A DNA stretch of 64,000 bases. Origin: Brienomyrus brachyistius. Taxonomy: Eukaryota; Chordata; Actinopteri; Osteoglossiformes; Mormyridae. The position numbers were made by a program, and so were the translations under genes. Shown here piece by piece: positions 11,501 through 26,400 of the stretch. The notes below the pieces were generated by a model. It searched no databases, had not been told where the DNA came from, and saw only the letters and a list, made by a program, of their open reading frames with translations. The stretch is from NCBI RefSeq assembly GCF_023856365.1, contig NC_064543.1, positions 5,182,952 to 5,246,951 of the forward strand, read 5' to 3'. Position 1 is the stretch's first letter. Each line of letters opens with the position of its first letter.

Positions 11501-14500
11501 TTCTCTGCGTGTGGGCTGCTTTGGTGGTGGCCGGGGACCCTGTCGCAGGGTCTGAGTCCTTCCAGCTGATGCCTAAATAACAGACTCTGTGATAAGACGG
11601 GCAGATGCGGAGAAGGACCCCGCTAGCTCGTCTCCTGGCCTCTGTGTGTGTTTGCGTCAAGTCGACAATCGGCCCCCCACAGAAGCACAAATTATCCTTT
11701 GAACTGCTTAGCCGGTTCATGGTCCTGCTTCGGTCTTCAGCAGCACTCCGCATGCTGGTGAATATGCGCTCGGTGTGGATCCTCGTCCTTCGTATGTAGA
11801 CGCCTGAGCGTGCTTGTGTCTGTGCTCCGGCTCCCTGGAAAGGACAACATTTCCAAAATTAACTGTATCTACATTCCCATTTGCTCATGTGAGAGGAATG
11901 AATTTGCTTCCTCTGCTCGTCTTCTGTGTTGTGTAACAAGGTCGTATGGAAGTTGGATGTTTGGTCTCTCGCTTTGCCGGGCAGATCCCTTCGTGTGGCT
12001 GTTTTCAGTGCTAGTGGACATATGTGCTACCCATGATGCATCTGGCTATACATGCTGCAGGGCTTCGAGATTCTGATTAAGTTCCTGTGCTTAATGATGC
12101 CACAACTGAGCCTTATAGGATTTCCCCTTCTGGTTACGAGTCACTGCTGGCTTGGAAATCTACCAGCCTGTTTTATTTATTTATTTATTTTTAAATCTTC
12201 AGTCCTTCTGCTGAAATACATGTGCTTCTGGTAAATTTTATAGAAACAAAGAATTGTTTTGATTTTGTAGTTTCCGGAATATAAATGTACGGTATGGAAA
12301 TTCACGGGCTGCCCTGCGCACGTGCTCACTGGGCCGGAGTTCAGGGAGTCGTGCTCTGCTATGCAAATGGAACAGAAACTGTTAGACAAGCGTAGATTAG
12401 GTCCAGGAAGAGATTATGTGGGTGTAATTATAGATGGCTGATTATCCCTTTACTTCGTCGTCTCCTGCTTCTAACAGTAGGCTATTTATTGCCGAACGAA
12501 GACGGCGTCTGTCATGGAAACGGGTGACACCCCCCCCCCCCCCCCCCCATGCCATCCCTGCTGGTTTCTCACCCCCCGCACAGTCCGTCCCCATGTCTCA
12601 CACAGGCTTCCTGAAGGTCCACTATTCTCAAATAGTGGCCTTTTGTTGAGATGGGAGCTTCTCGGCCCCCAGCTGACGACCGCCTGCGCAGCCCGGGTCT
12701 CCTGTCGGTCGTCTTCCTGTCAGCTTCCTGTCTCTACCTCACCGGCCTCCAGAGGGCCCTAGGCTGTGTACTTTCCAGCCGCTGTCACTATGGAACGGAA
12801 TCTGTTATTTGCAGGTGTTAATCTGCTCATTGAACAGGTGTGGAGAGGTTTGATGCAGCTGCGAGATGCTCCATCTGCCCTTCGCAGGTGCTCCAGTGAA
12901 TGTGAACCAAGTCTGACAGCAGGCAGTAACAAGACATGCCCTCGTGTAACCTTCAGTTTAAAAAAAAAAATAAAAAAATTATAATAATATTTCTTGTATA
13001 TACACACACATATATATTGTACTGGATTCTGGTGGACATTTCATGGCTGAACTGGTCTGTTAACTGCTGGTAGTGGCCTCCCAATCGACCTGCGACCACT
13101 TCACATGGGCGGAAACCAGCTGATAAGACTTTAATAGGAGTTTTCTCTTGGGTGGGGAGCTGAACTGTGTCACATTAATAATTCGAAAGTCACAGTCCGA
13201 CTGGGGTGGGGGGGGGGGGCGTTGGCTGTCGCAATGGAGCATGATGGTCAGGGCAGTGCTGGGGGGGGGGGGGGCAGATGGTCTGGGCTGCTGTTTGTTT
13301 ACCCAGCAGACTCTGGTGGCGGGGAGGTGGGGGGGTTGGATTAACATCATAAGCAGGGAGAAGGTCAACAGCGTGATAACAAGGACTTTCAAAGGTTTCG
13401 CTCGTCCAGGTTGCTCTGATGTGCAGCTGTGTGAGGGAGCTCCTCAGACCGCATGCCCGGTCAGGCTGTTTAGGATCGCTGGCCACACCTGCAGCAGACG
13501 CTTCACGTTGTAAGAGCTCTTTATCAGCCGATCTGCTTGGATGGGTTTTGATGGAGCTTCTCGCTGGGAGGTGAGAAGCTGGGAGTGACCTGGCTCTGTG
13601 CCGTCCTTCCAGGCGGGGAGGCGAGACCCAATCCAGGCCGACTGCCACGCCGCTGTACTCGCTGACGGCTGGTAGCGCCGTGCAATCGGACCTGCAGGAC
13701 TGTGGGTTTAAACCGCGAACCCATATGCGTACCCTGCAGTGGTGTGGCAGCCTGGGCTTTGGGCATCACCTCAAAGTGCGTATTGAAAAAGGCAGGGTCT
13801 CTGGAGAGGAACCAGAACGCCAATCCGTGATGAGGGCACTGTGTCCGCGTCGTTCCTCAATAGTGATATACCGTAACATTTGTGCTTCCGAACTCTTAGC
13901 TTCGTGTTGGTTTTTGGGTGACGGCTCTTTCTCCTTTGCAAAGAAGAAATAATCCCATGATGCTCTGAGAGAAAATGAAGCCACTCTTAAGGTGACCTGC
14001 CGTCCACCGTGCGGCTTCCTCATCTTGTCCTTCCTGTCAACTAGTACAAATACAGAACATATTTTATGTCCACCATTTTATATATGTATTTATTTGATTT
14101 ATTGACTCTTGGACCTGCTACTAGCTTTGGAAGCGCGCAACTCGAGGCACTTAAATCGCTGACCGGCTCCTCACTCCTGCTTCCCTTGAGAGCGTCGTCA
14201 TCGTTTATTTGGTCTCCTGTTGTTTTGCTCTACAGTGACGTGCAGAAATCCTCGTGTCAGCATTTAGGCGTTTGTTGTGATTGTCAACAGTCCCCTAAAT
14301 ACAAGTCAGCGAATGGCCTACACTCTCCCCTGGTGAAACGTGGGTTTTCCCGCAGTATTTATTAGCAGGAGGGATTTTTCAGTGGGATCTGTTTCTGACC
14401 TGACGCACCGTCAACTGGCTTCTTGGAAAGGTCACTGGAAGTAAATGTTGCCGTGATGATTTTGTTGCTGCGAGGCCTTGAACGCCTGACTTGTTGCCCT

Positions 14501-14599
14501 GATCGTTCTTTGACTTCTAATGAGATGAGTTGATGTTTCTCTTGTTGCTGTGACATTGATGTTCACCCTCATGTGATCTCTTCTGTCTTTCTCTTTTAG

Positions 14600-14643
14600 A
14601 GTCCAGTGTCATGAAACTGAATCCACAGCAAGCTCCCTTATAT
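14600..14643 (+). CDS. akap13: akap13 exon 1 (first coding exon, start codon)
   Basis: The acceptor AG lies at 14598-14599 after a pyrimidine-rich stretch. Eleven bases of 5' UTR precede ATG at 14611. The exon encodes [11 protein letters not shown], which matches the start of AKAP13, and ends in phase 0 at a strong GTAAGTA donor (14644). The start is chosen on this match. The acceptor means transcription begins further upstream, in or before this window. Confidence 0.9.
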
Positions 14644-17600
14644 GTAAGTATGACGCCGTAAGTCATGTATGCGGTGTTGCATCTTGGGAAATGGGTGATT
14701 GTATATGGAGCCCGTTGGTGGAAGGTGTGACTGTGGCAAGGCCTCCTACTTCCTGGTGGTGATTCTGTGATCCTGTCACAGCTCAGAGCTGTGAGCATCC
14801 CGCACCTCTGCCCCTGTTAACGATGGTTTTCCCGTAAACCATAGATCTCTTGCAGGTGCTGGTGGGAGTTCTGGGGGGGGGGGGGGGGGAAATGAGGGGT
14901 GCTGAGTCCAGCCACAAGCAGACACTGTCAGCTATGTTATTCACTGCTTGGTTGCGTCTGTCTTTCTGGTTAATTCTGCCTGTCAGCACTTACTGGGTTG
15001 CAGCAGGCTGTATTCAAGGAAACTGATATTTTGTGTGGAAATGTGAAGAGGTTTTGGCTCTTTCCGTCTTGCTAAATACATCTGGGCTGTTGGCAGTTCT
15101 GACCAGAATTGTCCATTTTCCCAAGTAGGTATGAAAGGGGCTGGTCTGTGAATGTGCCCTCGCTGGCCGCTCTCTGAGATGGGCTGGACCACGTCACATG
15201 ACACCCAGCTGAACCAGCAGGTAGCCAGGCGCACCCAGATCCCAACTTTCGGCGCGAGACGGTGACCCTTCCGGAAAAGGTGTGGTCGCGGGAGCGGCGG
15301 TTTGGGGAGCGGCGGGGCCGAAAGGCTCCGGGCACGGTCGCGTTTTCAGCATAGGAGACTCGACCCAGCTCATGTGGCGCACTTTAGTTTTGCCAAGGAA
15401 CAAAATTTACCTCCCTTCAGAAAGCCTGTAATTAAACTTTCTGACAGCTAGCTGGTAATTATTCTTATTTCTAAGATGTTACATCATGCCTCTCCAGAGA
15501 GAAAAAAAAACAAATGTTGGTCTGTGGACGATTCGTACTTTAATATTCAGCATAAAATTCTACCTGATAATGGCTGTGTGGTGAGTGGGTATGGGGCCTG
15601 TAATTAGGGGCCTGTGCTTTCGGATTATTACGTGCGTATCTGCGACTGACCAAAAACAAACAAACCGCACTCTCTGGATATTAACTTTGACGGGGACAGC
15701 AGATCCCAGGATACCTCCAGCTCCCCCATCTGGTAGCTGGTTCGCTCTGCTCCAGGGGCAGGCAGGAGAAACTGTGCTATATGAACCCCCCCCACGCCCT
15801 ACTGTTTGCCACGTGAATGCCCTGCAGTTTGGCCTCCGGCCAGCAGTGGGCCTACCGTGTGTCACAATGACTGCTTGCTCTGTGACGTTAATTTAAATAA
15901 GATTGATTTCATGGCAATCTAGCTGCAGGTTTCTTATAGACCTCCTATATTGTACTGAAGGTGGAATCACCTTACAGATGACCACGGTGCCATCACCAGA
16001 TAATCTAATTAATCCTAATCTACTCATCTAGAAGCCAGCAACTACATAAATAAGATGGAAATTGAAATGTATGCAGTGGCTTGGGGGTTGGCATTTAATA
16101 GCTAAACTTAAAAAATTTCCACCTTAATATAATGATGTTTCTTATACTTGCAACGTGACTGTTAAAAAGGGAATTGAAACGCAGACATTGAACAGTTCTT
16201 ACTTTGTGAACACTTCACCATTCAAACATACACCCACTTCCTGTGCTGAAAGCCGGCCACCTGCGTGTGTCCCCTCATACATGTGACTCTGAGCCGGTAA
16301 AGGGCCCCCCCCACCCCGAAGCCCATGGTACTGCCCAAGATGGCTGCTGGGCTAGCTCCCCATGTGAGTGCTGATCTCCACTTTCCAGTGGGCTTACAGC
16401 TGGATCGTGGCTTCGCCTTGCAGATTACAGCTGCATGTTTTCACTTTTTTTTTTTGTGTGTGTGGATTCCAGCAAAAGCCATTCTCTCTCTGGCAAAGAG
16501 TTTGGCATCTGGACAATTTTAATAACTGAACAGAGCTGTAACTCATACAATGCTGCTGCTTTGAGAGAAGAGGAAATGCTCTATCCCCGAAGAGCCTCGA
16601 CCTGATTCGGCTGCTGATGCATCCAGGAGGCAGGCAGATGAGGGAACTGCTGTTTGACCTTGGTGTGTCTGACAGTCTGCCTCCTCTTCTGAAAAAATGT
16701 ACAGGTAAATGTCGGGCAAAGCAAATTCCCACCATGGGGTGACATCAAACATCTGGGGGCCCAAGGCTGGGCTACCCCACGGACACCAGATCCTTTGCTT
16801 CAATGGCCCCCAAAACATCTCTAACTGGGGAACGCAACTGTAGAATTCACTTTGGAGGATGGTGTGCTGTGGAAGAATATAAATTAAATATTTTTTTGTA
16901 GAGTCACTCACCACTTATAAAATGACATCATTGCTGCTTCTGCCTAGAATTTCCTTACTGGTCCTCAGACAAGTGCTTTAAAACTGTAGATAATGCTACT
17001 ACCATACAGGGTCACCTCGGCTCGTCAGAGGGGTTTACCCCCCCCCCCCCCCAGGTAGTGTGTATTCTCATTCATTCTCATTCATTAAAATCAGACCTCC
17101 CTAGTAAATCTCTAGTGACACTTCTGCTCGGTCGTATTTCCTCCTGCTTCTTGCCCTGGCATTTGTCCGCTCGTGTTGGGATCTTTCTTCTGGCCGTGAC
17201 ACTGTAGGATGCGCTGCCCCTTCCTCCCCTCGGGCCCCTCTGAGAGACTCTTGTCAGGCAGCTGCTAGGGGGACTGTTTAATGGCCTCGGACGGAGGCCG
17301 TGTTGAGGAGTTGAAAAGGTCGAAGAGATTAGGGTGGAGTTGGGAGGGGAGAGCGGAAGGAAGATACAACCACCATGACAAAACGTCGGCGGACTCTGGG
17401 AAGAGCGGAGGGGGCAGGGGCAGCAGTCACCTGACTTCTCAACGAGAAGAAATATGATCCTAAGAGAGTATGTGGGGTGGGGGGTGAGTCACAGCTTTTA
17501 ATGAAGTTGAATCTGTTTTGTTGTCATCGTCAAGATTCTTGCTCTTATTCTGTTTACGTTCATCGCCCATCAACAGACACCCAGCATATTCTTAGCTCTT

Positions 17601-19290
17601 CTCCCGTTGTCTAATTGTAGATACTTGGGTGGGAGATGGAAGTCTTTGTAGGAAATCTCAATGGGAAGGTCTGGAGCTGTACGTCATGTTGGGATGCGGT
17701 GTGGGACCTGGCAAACGGCTGCTGAATACTTGTGGGAGTCACCCGATCCTCTGACTGGTGGGAGGGGCCTTTGGGGGCCGGGATCCGACACCATCTTCAG
17801 CCTGATGGCCCCCAGCTCGGGAGGCCGTTCAGCATGGCAGAGCAGGGCCTCATGTTCAGCTGAGGCTGATTTCAGCAGCTTTGCCTTACATGGATAGGAT
17901 ACTGCCAATAAATCTGTTTGGTTTCCAAAGAAGGAAGATGAGGGCAGGCTGTGGTATAAGTATACAAACTCTCGGGGGGGGGGTCTGCTAAAAATGCCCT
18001 ACAGGGGTGTCTGAAGCAAGTGCCCATCCAGTAGTAGGAGCTTAAGGGACTGGTTTCCCTATATGTGTGCTGTGCTGGTTGTGTTCTTTCACATTTTATG
18101 CCATCTTCCATTTCTGAAGGAGCAGTATCAATACCGAGAACAGATGTACAGACGACTGTAATAATCCCCTGATGTCGTACTGACCCTGGCCCAAAAATCA
18201 AAGATCGGTTGCATCCAAATGAGACCAGTGCCATTTTTAATTGCGTCCCAAGTTTGATCTTGAGAGGCACGTTAGCAGGACCGCTCTTGCCAAGACTTCA
18301 AGATATTTGTGCTCTTGGTGAGAAACGCCTTACATTTCAGTCGAAGTGAAAGCTGGGTTGTCTGACCTTGTAGCACAGACTTCAGATTCATTCCCTCTGC
18401 CAACAGTTAAATATCTAAAGGAGTAAGATGGGCTGAAGGTGTCATCTTATGTTCTTGCATCTAAAGGCCTTTAGATGCTACCAGCTATTGTTTTTGTCTT
18501 TAATCCACATCGCTCTACCGATAAACCATTGACTCCTCCCAATCTCCTCTTTTGTGGCAGGGCGAGTGTCTTCTGACGGTGCAGCTGTGCGACGAGGACC
18601 GTTTCTGCGACGATGAGGACGTGGAGTTCTATCTGCTGTTTGCTGGCAGCACGCAGAGGCACGTGACCAGCACACTGAGGGTCAGCCATGTCACCCTGCA
18701 GGCCATCTGCCCCGGTAGGTCCCAGGACGAGGTGCCCCCCCGAAGAGTGGCACATCCTTGCGTGAAAGATGGTTCCGGATTCCTGGCGGGGCAGTGGTCC
18801 GCCCAGACGTGGCGTTCATTCTGGTCGACTGATTCTGTCAGCCGGCGTACGTTAAGCATCCAGTTAAGCAGCGTTAGTGTTTGCTGCTGCTTCCGTTGGA
18901 AGGGAAGCGCGATAAAAGCTGAGAAACATGAAATGTCCGAAGGTTTAGGTCTTGCTCTTTCTCGAAAGCGTCCGCATGGAAGCCTCTCACAGCTCGTTTT
19001 TATGGACGACGGTCTGAGCTGTGTCCCAACTTCTGTGGTTATCTGGAGAATAAGCCTCGAGTTCTTGGTTTTTGGAAGAACAGGATCTTAAGCCCAATTC
19101 CCTATAGGGTCGTTTATGAGACCAGACTTGTAAGAGGAAGTTCTGGTTTTGTGGGAGAGAAGCGTGATTTAAACACAAATAGCATGTAATGTTTTTAACA
19201 GCAGTTTCCACCTAAAATAAGAGACGGAACACAATTTAATTGTTGCATTATTGTTTGATTTCAAAGACAAACGTATTGCAAGCCCTGACG

Positions 19291-19330
<40 letters not shown>

Positions 19331-20454
19331 GGGAAGGGGTCACATATGTACAACCTGTGATCCTTTGGGGTGAAGCTCAGAGATGGTGTGTTTTGTTCAG
19401 TAAAATTAAGAAAATTAGCATAAAGTCTTATTTATTTTGCAGCTGTTCTTGTCCAGAGTGCCTTACAAGTGAGGAAATATCTAATAATAAAAATTGATGG
19501 GGGAGGGAGGCACTGAAAATGGTTTGGTGATGCTGTGTGTTTGGACAGTCAGATTGTGGTTGGTGAAAGGAGGAGGGTACTTAAGCTGCTTAAATTCCAC
19601 AATAATTAAAACTTGGATTCTGGCCATTAATAATGATACAGACTAATAGCTGTGAGGTAAGAGTCCCTGTGAATATCCTTAAAGCGCTATGCCCTCTGGG
19701 AGCTGCCGCTGGTGGTTGCAGGGACGGCCGTGTGTCGGCGTTCCCCTGGTGCACCCCCCCCCCCTTCCCGCATGGTGTTTTTTTTTTTTTTTTTTTTTAC
19801 ACTGACTGCTCTGTGGGAACGGGACCGACTCCCTCTAATGTTTAACGGCCGTTCCCGGGGGGGGGGGGGCAGTCTGACTCACTCGTGTTTTTGGTCCCAT
19901 TTCGTTTCACACAATTATACGTAGTTTTAAGCTGCCCCCTGTTTTTCGGCCTGTAGTAAATGAAGGCGATATCTTTCACTTATTTAGTGAAATCGGTCGG
20001 ATTGTATGTTTGCTACCGTATAGTTACCATTGGGTTTAATTAACATCATTTAATAAGTTTCTGTGATTCTCCACCCTGTGCCTGTAAGCATGTGGGGCTC
20101 TGAACCAGGGTTTGTTTAGCTGCTGTCGGCTCACAGTGAAGACTGTGCGGTGTTTTCAGTTGCTAAGACGCACTAAGGGATCGTCAAGGCAACCAGTCAG
20201 GCATGGCGCACGGGGTCTCTGCATCACCCACAGTAGGTCTGAGAGCAGAGAGACCCTGTCCGCCAGGGCCGTCAGGTCCTCGACAAAAGATGAAACTTCC
20301 TTGTTTCGTGCGTCTGTCTGTCTGAAGCTGCTCTCACCGTCTGCGGTTTTAAAGGCTCCTGCTCAAGTGACCTCTGACATGCGGTGATGCTTCAGTGGCC
20401 GGAGGCAGACAGTCTCCTGGGTGGTCTGTGGCCAGTAGATTCTGGTTGCTCCAC

Positions 20455-20489
<35 letters not shown>

Positions 20490-23400
20490 TAGCCTGCCAC
20501 CTGTAGGCCACTTGCTGTAGGTTATCGAAAGTTTAATTAGTTAGTTGAGCTAGTTGCTCTGTAGAGGGATGGATACACACATTAATACTGAGCTATCACA
20601 TATCTGTTCTGTGGCCTGCTCTGCTGTCACTGAGCCCTGGGTACCGTCTCCACATCTCCCCCCACCAGCCCATAACTCCTGCGAGTCAGTCCGGGTGACT
20701 CTGTGCTCGGCCCGGGCGGGGGGCTCCGTGGACCCGGTGGCCGAAGATCACTTCCAGTTCGTCCAGGACCTTGCTTTGGACATGGCCAACTTCCTGGTGA
20801 AGTCGGTGGGCCGGGACGACTGGCTGGATGGCGCCATGCTACTGGACGAGTACAAGATCCCACTGAAGGAGTGTGAGAGGCTGGACAAGAACCTGGCGAT
20901 GGCCCTCAAACACCTGGCGGGGCCCGGAGGCTGGAGTGTGCTGGGAGCCGACCTGGCGAGGAGTGTCGGTGAGTAGGGCGTGTCGGGGCACGTCGGAGCG
21001 TGTCGGCCATTGTCTGCATTTGCCAGTGCATGTGACATGCCATTATGGCTCACCTCTTATTCACTCTGCAATAACAGGAGACGTATGATATTAGTATCGC
21101 ATCATTCATGTGCCGTATCCAGAGTTACAGGGAATCGGGGATTCGCATACCATCGCAGTCGAGAAAGGAATAAATAAAACGAAACAGACGCCTGTTTGCG
21201 AAGCTGGGGGATAATATTGACTCTTTTGGACGAGCCCTCCTTCCTGTTCGAGGCAGACTGTGGGGTCTCTGTCACCCATGAGGTGCTGTGCTAATTGCTT
21301 TTGAACTGCTGGGTTCAGCTGTAGCTCCTTCCCCTCCCGGAAAGTGGGAGGTGGTGTTCAAGGGGGCTCTGCCTGCCGGGGGAGGTGGTCAATCCCGCGC
21401 TGTTGTTTCTCTGGGCTCTTTTTTTTTTGTTCAGACATCTGTAACTCATTTCAGTCCTGGAGAAACAATTTGGTTAATTGGTGCTGGGGGGGGTGGAGGA
21501 CCCCTCCCTGAAAATACCGTGGGCTTTGGAGCGTGACTGAGTGTTTGGATGGGGTCTCCGCTGGTAGGAGAGGGTGGCAGTCAGACAGGAAGTCCGCTGG
21601 GCCCTCGGTTCTGAGACCACAGCTGTTGTCTTTGGCAGAAGAAACAGGAGCTGTTGCAGCCCTGCTTTTTTGCCATTACGAGTCCGGAACGCTATGCCAC
21701 ATATCCTGAAGTAGGCATTTCCCACCCGGTCTACAGCAAGCCTCCCCTTCTCTCCTGCTTCCCCCACCCCCGAAAAGGTCCAAAGGTCCATTAAACGGGC
21801 CGATGAGCTTCACAGAGAGGTCTGGCTGAGGCCAAGTTGCACTATTTCTTTGTTGGTAATGGATATAATGAAACCGGCCGCATTGCTGCCCGGTGGATTG
21901 ATTCGGCGTTACGTACCTGGTGGAATTTACTGGCAAACGCCCCATCTGTATGCTCAGGGGGTCCGGTGAGACCACGAGCACGGTGGCTGGGCAGCTCTGG
22001 TGACTCCTCCCCCTTTTCACTCCCCTTCTTGCTTCTCCCGCTGTCCTCCTGCTCACACGTCACTCTTGACGTTTCTCCATCTCTTTGGATACTTAGACGG
22101 CAGCGGCGTGTTAGACCGTCATCTGTACATTTGCACGTAAAACATCTGAATTAAAGTTACTACACAAAATGTAGTTGCCGGGCTTAGAAACTCCTGGACC
22201 TAATATTTGCTCATGCATGTTTGCTGCGGTATTTTATTTCAAATTGTGTATATGCTATAAAAACCTTCAGGCATCTAAACGGCATGCTTGATGAGCGGCT
22301 AACCTGAAATGGGAAGTTACTGTAACCTCCTGTGGTCAGAATTCCAGATTATTTTTAGCTACAGATATGGCCAAACGTGTGAGTGGTTTGTATCTTCACC
22401 AACCCTCCCTCACTCCAGCCCAAAGGCTTCCCACCCAGCGCCCAGTGTAATTTAAGGTCTTTACTGCTACCATCCAGGCCATCTTTGGAAAATGAACTGC
22501 GTTTTGTCCAGAAACACAGTGAATGTGCTATTGCGTAGATCCGGTTTGTACCCACGCAAGCTGATTGCTGACGTCTTGTGGTCTTTTTTCAGTGACAGCT
22601 CACCGTGACCTACCTCCTTACTGTAAATGTTGATTTGGCTGGTTGGCAGGAAGGAAAAAAAATAGCTGGAATGAAAATTGTTTGATCAAACTGACAAACG
22701 ACGATCACGCTGCTTATAACGGCCTCTGGTAAACTGAGGTTAATTGATGTGGCTTTGACCGAACGAGGCCCTTGGGGGGTAAGTGAGGGGAGTGTTAGAT
22801 GGGTGACGCCTTTGCACACTCTCACTGGGGAACGGGCCTCGAGAGGCTTAGGCTGCTGCTGCTGCTGGCCGGGATGGAAACACACGGTGCCGGTCCATGT
22901 ATGAGAGGACAGTTTGGTCTCTAGGCTGGAGGAACTGGGAGTCGTTTAAAAAATTATTTTAAAAGATGATGGAGGAATGACTACAGCCGTGTAATAACAT
23001 TTGCTAGAGAATGAGTGACTGGCAGCCTATCCGGTGGGCTGGCTGGCGCTGATCGGACTCACTGGTTACTAAGGAGGGGTGTGTGATCAGAGCCCACAGA
23101 GCCAAGGCAGCTGTGAGTCCGAGCGTGCCTGCTGGGGCATCCCTGCCTGGCACAATGCCACCCATTTAGGTGGCGGGACCAGGAGCTGCCATTTTTAAAC
23201 CAGTGATCCGTATATGGTGTCCAGTGTTCGTGAATGTGCGTGGTTATGACTGGGTGGAAACTTTTTTTCCCGTAAGGGTTTAGGGTCGAGAATTCACAGC
23301 ATTCCTCTCACAGTGATGAATACCGTGTCTGAGAATCGCACTGCGCCATGGAAGCCAAGGAGCTGCATTCCAGTGCGCTGCAAGTCATCCCCTCTGATGC

Positions 23401-26400
23401 CTTTTATGAGCCAGCTTTGATTAGACCAGCCCTAATTGCCGATAGTCCTGCCTAAAGGCGGATTTCCCCCGTGCTTCGTAAAATCTGAGAGCTGCCTTGG
23501 TTTACGTGTTAGAGGCATAACTTTTTCATGTTTGGTTTCCCTGTGATTTTTGTCGGATTTAATATCACGCGTATTCTTGAGAGACGGTTGACGCGATCGG
23601 TGGCTGGAGATGATGGTGACATCTGGATCGTTAGAGCTGCACGGAAGGCACCGGAACAGAGTTGTTTTCGGAGAAGAGGACAATACGGGTGAAAGCTTTT
23701 AAAGGCTTAACCGCATAACAAATCTGGGCTGTACTTAGTCTTTTAGAGACGGTGACATTGCAGTTTCCAGAATGGGCCTGCACCTGCTCCGCACAGCTCT
23801 CTAAGCTGGACTGCGAGCCCGGGGCTGGGCGTGCCCAGGGCGTGCCCAGAGTGTGCCCAGAGCACGCCCAGTGCTCCTAGGGGAAGGTTGTTAGGTGGTG
23901 CTTATTTCAGACGCATGTGACTCGATTAATTATGCTCTGAGAATATGACCCTGCTTTTACTGACTTGAGTGTGTCATAGGCGATTCGCCCTTTTTTTTAA
24001 GGCTCTTCTGGTCACATGGTCTGTGTGTTTTGTGTCTGTTCACTTCCTGTCTTGCTTGCCCAACCCCCCCCCCACCTCCAGAGCCTGCTCCCCGGGAAAC
24101 CCTCCTGCATTTTGCAGCTCGCCGCGGTCTCCGGCACGTGGCGGTCTTCCTGCTCCAGCAGCCAGGGGGCAGGGAGGCCCTGAGGCTGCCCAATCAGCAG
24201 GGGGTCACGCCCCAGGGCCTGGCTGAGAAGAGGGGCCACCGACAACTCCAGCATATATTCGCCCGGTCAGTTGCCCTGAAGTGGTTGGCCCTTTCTAACG
24301 TGGTGTCTTCGGCACAAATGGTGTGATGCAGTGAACTGGCACGTAACGAATTCGTAAAATTAATTCTGCCCATGTTGTGGAAAATAAAATATATGTATAT
24401 ATATTTATAATTGATGTCTAACTCGATAACCTGGCGTTGTTGCAGCCTTGTCATTACGACTTTCGGTCTCAAGGGTAACATCAAGCCCAAGAATGTAATC
24501 TTGTGTTGATGTGAAATTGACCGAGGCATGAGATTAGCCAGGCCAAGGAAAGCTGCCCTTCAGCTTGTTGGCTTTGAACTTCAGCAGTACTGAGCCCAAC
24601 AACTCTCTTGTTGCGGTTACTTTAAAGACTCTTGGACTGTGTCTAGTATAACAGGAAGAATCATGCAAATCGCCGTAAAATAAGCTTGTTGCAAAATATC
24701 ATGTTTTCAGCTTGGTGGGGTGCTTTTATGTAAATTTTGGTTGTTAGTTTTAAGGCAGGGTAAATGAACCGTAAAATTAAATGCTAGTTGTCAGGTGAAC
24801 CAGACTGTAATGAATGTTTGAGAATTTCAGCTATTGACCAACTAAAAGGATGGTCGATCTTGCCTTCAATTAGATAATAGATGAAGATTATTTTCAAGTC
24901 CTGCTGGGAAAGAGGCTGTTTGAGTGTCGTGCGACGAGGCTAAACAGGCTGGCTGTGTTCGGGCAGGGAGGAGACGGCACTGGGGACACGGTCTCAGAGG
25001 TCCCAGCGAATCTGCCTAGGAGACGGTGTGGTCTGGCACCACCCACGGCTGAACACGTACACCCTGACAGTGGCCACACCTCCTGGGAGCCAGCCAGACC
25101 TGCAGAGAGATGTGGATGAGCTACGACACCTGATTGGCTGCCACAGAGATGGAAAGGTTAGCCGCACCCCTTTTATGGGCTCCATTGCTCTCCTGCATCT
25201 GTACATTTGCTGTAGAAGGTTCTCTGTAAACTTGCATTCTACTGAATAGTATCTCTGCAACCACAGAGTTGTTGGCTGAATGGCAAAAAACACTAAAATC
25301 CGTAGCCTTACACTTATTCCAAGTGATGTTTGCTTCATTCTAGCTGCAGACTGAACTACTGAATCCTGGGCTTGATCGCAGCGACAGCACAAACAAGACA
25401 AAAGAACTCCATCTCGTTCCTTTGCACCAAGACGTGTTTGATAAGATAGAGCAAACCATTATTCCGGATGCCCCTGAGCAACATCAGAAAGAGATCTCTG
25501 TCGAGGTCAGTCATTTTGAGAAGAGGGAGAGGGAGGAAGATTCCAGTAACAGTTCTGAGGGCTCAAAGCATCCGTTGAGCAATGGTGGTGTGGAGAATGG
25601 TGTGTCTGATGATCAGATGGAAGGAGAAGTGGAGCCACATGTTACAGGCTTAGAGATTTCTGAGGAGGCATTGGAGGAAAATGAGTTTGCGGTACAGGGT
25701 GAGATGTCTGATTTTAGCCCCCTGTCCTGTGGGACACAGCTTGGGGAAAGTGATTTAGCAGTGAGTGCGATTGAGACGTGTAAGAGTGACTCACCTGAAA
25801 CTGGGGAGGAGAGCCTGGAGGAAGCCGCTGTGTCACAAACGGAGAATATCAGTGAGATATCCACGGACCCAGTGCAGTCCCAGGAGCCCCTTGGCGCGGC
25901 AGATGGAGAAAGGGAGGGGCACTCCCATGTGACAGAACTTTGTGAAGTGAAAGAGCATGAATGGTCTAGTGACTTTCTTCAAGGTATGAAAGAAGAAGCA
26001 GGCAGTGATGATGCAACCATGCTGAAAGACCAAGATTCAGTTAGTCTGGTGGATGGGGTGATGGAGACATCTTCAGACACTTCTGTCCTGCCACTCTCCA
26101 GTTGTCTGGATTTGTTGACTGAAAGTCAAAGCCTGTGTGTGCTAGATGCTCAGTCAGAGATCCATGTCACTGAACAAAGCCAGGAAAGCACTGAACTGCA
26201 TTGTCATAACACACAGGTGTGCACTGACAATCAGCCTCAGGAGTCTGACCAACAACCAAGTGATTGTGGAGAGTCTTTCTCCAGGTTGGGGGTGGAGACC
26301 GACCCCGATGAACTAAGCAGTAGGAGCATTGCATCAGGTTTCTGTGCAAGTGATCAACTTCCAAAGGCAGTGCCTACACAACACCCTCTGGGTATGATGG

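Larger units (their letters stand above)
1..14599. other. Non-coding region upstream of akap13 exon 1 (flank or 5' UTR intron)
   Basis: I found no exon with conserved protein similarity on either strand. It holds the foldback element at 5490-6116, an hAT-type MITE at 6897-7024, a 31-bp minisatellite at 8101-8349, a palindromic element at 8430-8590, poly-G/C runs, and short AT-rich microsatellites (12173-12193, 10447-10464). Because exon 1 begins with an acceptor, much of this is probably a 5' UTR intron of akap13. Predicted proteins of up to 174 residues here lack similarity and codon structure. Confidence 0.6.
18715..20668 (+). other. akap13 intron 2
   Basis: No exon recognised. It contains a (GT)n tract at about 19293-19328, a poly-T/poly-C cluster at 19756-19798 and a 33-base poly-T at 20456-20488. 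Confidence 0.7.

Noticed and set aside
13655..13720. Possible tRNA-derived SINE head with a GGTTTAAACC-like B box
   Set aside because: No A box at the right distance, tail or duplication could be identified.
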